A DNA stretch of 18,211 nt, taken from CAZAGT01 sp964484515. Lineage in GTDB: Bacteria; Desulfobacterota; DSM-4660; Desulfatiglandales; HGW-15. Below the pieces are notes generated by a model. It did not search any database. It had not been told where the DNA came from and saw nothing but the letters and a program-made list of their open reading frames with translations. Below are positions 15,701-18,211 of this stretch, in pieces. The position numbers and the translations under genes are program-made. The first letter of the stretch is position 1; each line of letters starts with the position of its first letter. The stretch covers positions 1-18,211 of the forward strand of contig CAZAGT010000065.1 in assembly GCA_964484515.1 (NCBI GenBank). Direction: 5' to 3'.

Positions 15701-16105
15701 CCGTCTTTGTTGAATTTCGAGAAGATCGCTTTTTCACGCGCCAAGACAAAAATCGATGAAATGGATGTGAACATAGAATATTTGCGGGAGATGGCGGCAA
15801 GAAATAGACTGAAGCGTTTTGAAGGAAGGATGCAGAGATATATTGGGGAGATCTTACTTGATATTGATGAAAGGCAGATCTCTGAATCTGAACATTACGT
15901 TAAGAAAGCCATCGCTGCAGATGAGCGCAATGGTGTCAGGTTTGAGTTAGCTAGGGATCATGCTTTTTACGCGCACTTGCTGAATCGCAAAGGCGATCCA
16001 TCGAGAGCCAAAGATAACCTCTACAAGGCCATTGACATCTTCAAGAAATGCGGTGCGGATGGGTGGGTGACGCGGACCGAAAGTGAATTCGCGGTATTTT
16101 CGTGA
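12737..16105 (+). CDS. Zinc-ribbon / class III nucleotide cyclase / AAA ATPase / TPR regulator
   Basis: This 1122-aa multidomain signalling protein starts with two zinc ribbons (Cys3, 6, 17, 20 and Cys28, 31, 42, 45). The class III cyclase domain spans about 93-275, with metal Asp101 (MFCDLVGFT) and Asp145 (MTGDG), and the transition-state pair Asn224 and Arg228 in NVASRLE. The purine-reading positions look swapped: Asp141 where Lys is usual, and Lys217 where Asp or Thr is usual. The ATPase domain has a Walker A SEAGVGKS (324-331, Ser for the first Gly) and Walker B LILAIEDLHW (448-457). TPR-like helices fill about 680-1110. Such proteins are thought to sense a signal through the TPR/ATPase part and set cyclase output. 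No membrane segment is seen. The start has a weak site. Base composition becomes more AT-rich in the TPR half. Confidence 0.93.
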   Translation: MKCPKCEAENPEKAKFCISCGKPMELRCPECGQPTPAKGKFCMECGHKLSLPAGPEPKSISFNEKLENLQRYLPRGVTEKILAQRHRIEGERKQVTVMFCDLVGFTPMVEKLGPEEAYAVIDQLYEILIHKVHDYEGTVNDMTGDGIMALFGAPIALEDAPQRAIRSAMAIHREVAKFSDRVRQISKGLSPLRMRIGINTGPVVVGTLGNDLRVEFKPVGDTVNVASRLEGLAEPGTTCVTDETFNLTEGLFRFEALGEREVKGRATPLRIFRVIAPSTRKTRFDVSAERGLTPLVGRERELEILLDGLERCKAARGQAISIVSEAGVGKSRLLYEFRKAVANEDLTHLEGKCLSYSRSVAYHPHIDILKSNFDIQEGDEDLKIREKVKTGLQLLGASEASTLPYILELLSVKDSGIEKIPMSPEARRQRIIDAMRRTVMLGSEIRPLILAIEDLHWIDKSSEEVVKEVLDSVSGASVLLIFTYRPDFVPTWGGRSYHSQVNLNRLSNRESLAMVAHLLETEEVDEELENLILEKTEGVPFFIEEFVRSLRDLKIIEKKNNTFHLARNAQNMSIPSTIHDVIMAKVDLLPEDARELAQTASAIEREFSFELLKEVTSLPDQQLLSLLSVLKDSELLYERGIYPRSDYVFKHALTQAVVYDSILTKRKKRLHEKIGKSIETLYKENIDQHYGVLTQHYVTCEDHEKAAEYYGLAGKKAVKMALLDVAIANANKRVESLEKLDKTDDVVKNIIDARSVLGLYNTQIGYIQEAKEAIAPIMDVTLEHGDKRRLSQIYTILGQYSYMIEEDFPKAYRFLGEGLQLSEEIGDVISEVLANYNLGLAFSFDCEFEKATYHIERALRINEAVNNLWGIAVIKSFLSLRYNWGGQIDLGYQHSRDALQLAEESGDIFSKITAHSLHGFSNYYKGFLADAIEQLKIATDLGKRIDYILTNAVSGFYLGEALCEIGEYQEADPYYEGAICFLENNIWFPSLLNFEKIAFSRAKTKIDEMDVNIEYLREMAARNRLKRFEGRMQRYIGEILLDIDERQISESEHYVKKAIAADERNGVRFELARDHAFYAHLLNRKGDPSRAKDNLYKAIDIFKKCGADGWVTRTESEFAVFS

Positions 16106-16318
16106 CCATGCCCTCTTTCTAACAACATACCACTGGCAACAGACAACGCACATTTGCGCGTTTTTGCTCATTTAAGATTCGAGCCTAAAGGCCTTACCGA
16201 GGCTGAGAACTATCTTCAGGTTTCTTTGCCGCTGTACGTCAGGTGCTACTCCAAGCCTCAATCAGAAGAAGACAAACAAGACCGCCTAAGCAGGGAATTA
16301 GGACTATACCATCCATAG
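16106..16318 (+). other. In-frame open stretch after the cyclase stop
   Basis: After the TGA at 16103-16105 the same frame stays open for 70 codons to a TAG at 16316. The last 45 or so codons are protein-like (FEPKGLTEAENYLQVSLPL and onward) but have no ribosome site. I do not recognise the peptide. It may be a remnant of another gene or chance. Confidence 0.25.
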
Positions 16319-16383
16319 AGAACCGCTCATGTTGCGGTCGGAGGAAAGCCGACGTGGTCCCCAAGGTCCAGAAAGGAATGCCC

Positions 16384-17286
16384 ATGAAAACAAAAACCAT
16401 CACGATCGACCGAGAGAAGTGCAATAAAGACGGACTTTGCTCTAGGGTTTGCGGGGTACGCATGTTTTCACATAAGCGGAAAGAATATCCTGAGGTGCGT
16501 AATCAGGAGGAGTGCGTGCTCTGCGGAGAATGCATTGCCGTCTGCCCGACTGGAGCCATCGCTCATAGCGCGTTGGATAGCAAGCGTTTCAAGAAAGCCG
16601 AGCAGCTTGCTGCGATCGATGCTGAGGTGGTCGCTTCGATACTGCAGCAAAGGCGCTCCATTCGAGTATATAAGAAAGGACAAATTCCGCGCGATCTTCT
16701 CGAGGAGATCGCCAGTGTTGCCGCGTACGCTCCAACAAGCGCTCACGGCGGAGAGGGATGGACACGCAGTTGCATCATTGTGTCCGGCAAGGAAAAGATG
16801 CGCGAAGTCCGGGATTTGACGGCCGAGTACCTGCGACAGCTGGCGAAGCTCTTGGAAAGCTTCATGGTGCGGCTTGTTTCGCACTGGAATCCCGGGCCTC
16901 GTGTTGGGCGCTCAATGTTGCCCGATATCTACATGAGGCTTCAGGAACTGGAACAGGGCCGTGATGCCATAACCTACGATGCCCCCCATGCCCTGTTCTT
17001 TCATTCTCCCGCCCTTTCACCCTATCCCCAAGTTGACTGCGACGTGGCTATGTATTCCGTTATGCTTTTGGCCCACGCAAAGGGTATCGGCACCTGCTGG
17101 AACGGTTGGCTCACGAAAGCGGCAAACGGGTTCAGAGTTAAGTCGTTCACCGCCCTTAAGGAGTTGCTTGGCTTCCCGGGCCACCACGAAGTCTTCTCTG
17201 CTGCGACCCTCGGCTATCGTGCCCTGGACCTTCATAGCATTCCTCACAGGGAGACGAAGATTGGCTGGGTAGGTGATACTCAATAG
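16384..17286 (+). CDS. Ferredoxin-nitroreductase fusion, FMN oxidoreductase
   Basis: This 300-aa protein joins an N-terminal 2[4Fe-4S] ferredoxin domain (about 1-65) to a nitroreductase domain (about 85-300). The second cluster motif is complete (CVLCGECIAVCP, Cys44, 47, 50, 54). The first reads CNKDGLCSRVC (Cys13, Asp16, Cys19, Cys23), so Asp replaces the second cysteine, as in Pyrococcus furiosus ferredoxin. The nitroreductase part has the FMN-binding QQRRSIRVY start, AYAPTSAHGGEGW, and GTCWNGWL near the end. It likely passes electrons from a ferredoxin partner or hydride donor to an organic acceptor through FMN; the acceptor is unknown. ATG 16384 is chosen because AAAGGA lies six bases ahead. 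ATG 16378 would sit on that site, and the longer ORF from 16243 adds unlike-looking residues. Confidence 0.9.
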   Translation: MKTKTITIDREKCNKDGLCSRVCGVRMFSHKRKEYPEVRNQEECVLCGECIAVCPTGAIAHSALDSKRFKKAEQLAAIDAEVVASILQQRRSIRVYKKGQIPRDLLEEIASVAAYAPTSAHGGEGWTRSCIIVSGKEKMREVRDLTAEYLRQLAKLLESFMVRLVSHWNPGPRVGRSMLPDIYMRLQELEQGRDAITYDAPHALFFHSPALSPYPQVDCDVAMYSVMLLAHAKGIGTCWNGWLTKAANGFRVKSFTALKELLGFPGHHEVFSAATLGYRALDLHSIPHRETKIGWVGDTQ

Positions 17287-17323
17287 AAAGGCTGCCGGAG
17301 AGTGGAGAGTGGGTTTAGGGTTT

Positions 17324-17412
17324 GGGGCTTCGCCCCCACAAACAGAGTTCAAAGGTTCAGGGCTCGTCCGCCTTTGGCGGTTTCGGGGCTTCGCCCTTCG
17401 GGTTTCGAGCCC
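17324..17412. repeat. Hairpin cluster downstream of the nitroreductase gene
   Basis: GGGGC-TTC-GCCCC (17324-17336) is followed by a closed structure: GGGCTCG (17360-17366) pairs with CGAGCCC (17406-17412). It encloses two hairpins, CCGCC/GGCGG (17368-17380) and GGGC/GCCC (about 17386-17396). The layout is that of a three-way junction. It could be a REP-like repeat or a structured 3' end. No T run follows. Confidence 0.5.
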
Positions 17413-17479
17413 ACAAGCACGGATCAGTTATAGGCAGAGCTTATTGGATAGATCTGCCTCGTCCTTTCTGTTTACTGAA

Positions 17480-17671
17480 GAGGCTGTCGGAAAACGCCCA
17501 TCTGCCATTCAATACGCTCACGGTCCTGAGTAGAGTCGAAGGACTCACGGCCCTGAGTAAAACCAAAGGGCTCTGTTACCCTGATCCCTCTTCGTTGCGG
17601 CGTACCTCTATGTACGCCGCAGTGACGAGGGATGAGGGTAACGCAGCAGATGCGCGTTTTCCGACAGCCTC
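17480..17671. repeat. Nested palindromic element, MITE-like
   Basis: The ends (17480-17505 and 17646-17671) are 26-bp inverted repeats with one mismatch, starting GAGGCTGTCGGAAAACGC. Inside is a second palindrome with 30-bp arms (about 17576-17605 and 17612-17641, four mismatches) around a CTCTAT loop with GTACGCCGCA next to it. Two 27-bp tandem copies (17517-17543 and 17544-17570, CTCACGGYCCTGAGTA...) fill the left half, each able to form a small hairpin. There is no ORF for a transposase. From memory, similar elements with GTACGCC at the centre and GGCTGT ends are frequent between genes in deltaproteobacteria. Confidence 0.7.
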
Positions 17672-17755
17672 GCCATCAATACCGACCTATGGACCCACAA
17701 ATTCTTGTGAGGAGCCCCAAAAGAGATAGGCGGAACTCAGCCGAAGCTACCCGGA

Positions 17756-18004
17756 TTAGGGGCTTTGTTGCTTGCTCCCGGCATAGAATCCCGACATTAT
17801 CTGCAAGGATTCAAGCACTTCGCGAAGCTGAGAAAAAGTCATGAATCCCTCCTCATGCAATATCGATCCTATTAGCCTGTGCCGTCCTTGCTCGAGTTCC
17901 TCCATCGCCTGGGTCTTCAAGCCATCCGCCAGCTGGTCTTTCGTGACGAATCCCTTCTCAACCGCGATCGTGCCAAAGCGTTTTTTGAAACCTTCTGTTT
18001 CCAT
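17756..18004 (-). CDS. Small conserved protein, GspE/MshE N-terminal-domain-like
   Basis: This 82-aa soluble protein follows the pattern FGTIAVEKGFVTKDQLADGL, then a second helical repeat with HRLIGSILHEEGFMTFSQL. This two-part 'IAVEKGF(V/I)T..QL' / 'IG..L...G.M...QL' layout is that of the small domain found at the N-terminus of type II secretion/pilus ATPases (GspE, MshE), where it can bind c-di-GMP, and of stand-alone deltaproteobacterial proteins. No ATPase domain follows. The ATG at 18004 has AGGTGA directly ahead and GGAGGG eleven bases ahead. A role in c-di-GMP or pilus control is only a guess. It is transcribed toward the palindromic element. Confidence 0.75.
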   Translation of the reverse strand: METEGFKKRFGTIAVEKGFVTKDQLADGLKTQAMEELEQGRHRLIGSILHEEGFMTFSQLREVLESLQIMSGFYAGSKQQSP

Positions 18005-18075
18005 CTCACCTACCGCCCTCCAAAGTGTCCGCTAGGACTTCATTTTTTTGAGATCCCGTCATGTGTCCCATGCCA

Positions 18076-18102
18076 GCCCGGATCTCCCGAATAGATCGGG
18101 GC
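18076..18102 (-). promoter_or_regulatory. Leader hairpin upstream of the 82-aa gene
   Basis: GCCCGGATCT (18076-18085) and AGATCGGGGC (18093-18102) form a 10-bp stem with one mismatch and a 7-base loop, about 70 bases before the start of the 82-aa gene. No T run follows on either strand next to the stem. It could be a 5' leader structure. Confidence 0.35.
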
Positions 18103-18211
18103 TATCCATGCCTTATCTGTGTAAACCCTACTGTTGCATAAACAACACGTCGAAAAGTGTGGAAAGACAAGAATAACAACGCTCTCCGCCATTTTTGACG
18201 TTCACTCTGGA

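Noticed and set aside
16243..16383. Longer N-terminus for the ferredoxin-nitroreductase fusion
   Set aside because: The extra residues are basic and unlike the family, and a good AAAGGA site supports the ATG at 16384.
17480..17671. CRISPR array or tRNA cluster in the repeat-rich region
   Set aside because: There are only two tandem copies with no spacers, and the symmetry is that of nested inverted repeats. No cloverleaf with a T-loop was found.

Overview
The window looks like a chromosomal accessory or catabolic region of a strictly anaerobic deltaproteobacterium (Desulfobacterota: a sulfate reducer or syntroph). The call rests on gene content: a two-subunit B12-dependent acyl-CoA mutase, a BKACE (DUF849) enzyme, a UroD-fold protein, a ferredoxin-nitroreductase fusion, a PEP-CTERM protein and a YIP1-type remnant. 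No rRNA, tRNA, CRISPR array or intact transposase was seen.

Layout. Positions 325-8537 hold a minus-strand array, read from right to left: a small secreted protein, a damaged EthD/dabb-like ORF, an SDR dehydrogenase, a BKACE enzyme, a possible 61-aa ORF, a PaaK-type acyl-CoA ligase, a TPP-dependent lyase/synthase, and the large and small subunits of an acyl-CoA mutase. Positions 8634-10041 (plus strand) hold the 3' stub of a second PaaK-type ligase, an intact nitronate monooxygenase/FabK-like flavoprotein and the N-terminal remnant of a YIP1-like membrane protein. A PEP-CTERM secreted protein (10440-10832) ends in a strong GC hairpin. A UroD-family protein lies on the minus strand (11220-12347). 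A 1122-residue zinc-ribbon/class III cyclase/AAA/TPR regulator follows behind a good sigma70 promoter (12737-16105), then a ferredoxin-nitroreductase fusion (16384-17286). Positions 17287-17755 are a noncoding stretch of hairpins, including a nested palindromic element. A small 82-aa protein on the minus strand (17756-18004) closes the window.

How the genes may work together. Ligase, TPP enzyme, two-subunit mutase and SDR together resemble the 2-hydroxyisobutyryl-CoA toolbox. In that scheme a TPP lyase/synthase interconverts a ketone plus formyl-CoA with a 2-hydroxyacyl-CoA, the mutase turns this into a 3-hydroxyacyl-CoA, the SDR oxidises it to a 3-ketoacyl-CoA, and a BKACE could exchange a beta-keto acid with acetyl-CoA. 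This is the logic proposed for anaerobic acetone use in some sulfate reducers and for 2-hydroxyisobutyrate use in aerobes. The mutase here departs from both the methylmalonyl-CoA and the canonical 2-hydroxyisobutyryl-CoA enzymes at key residues, so the real substrate is open. The surroundings are scarred by gene remnants and palindromic repeats, consistent with an island that has been rearranged.
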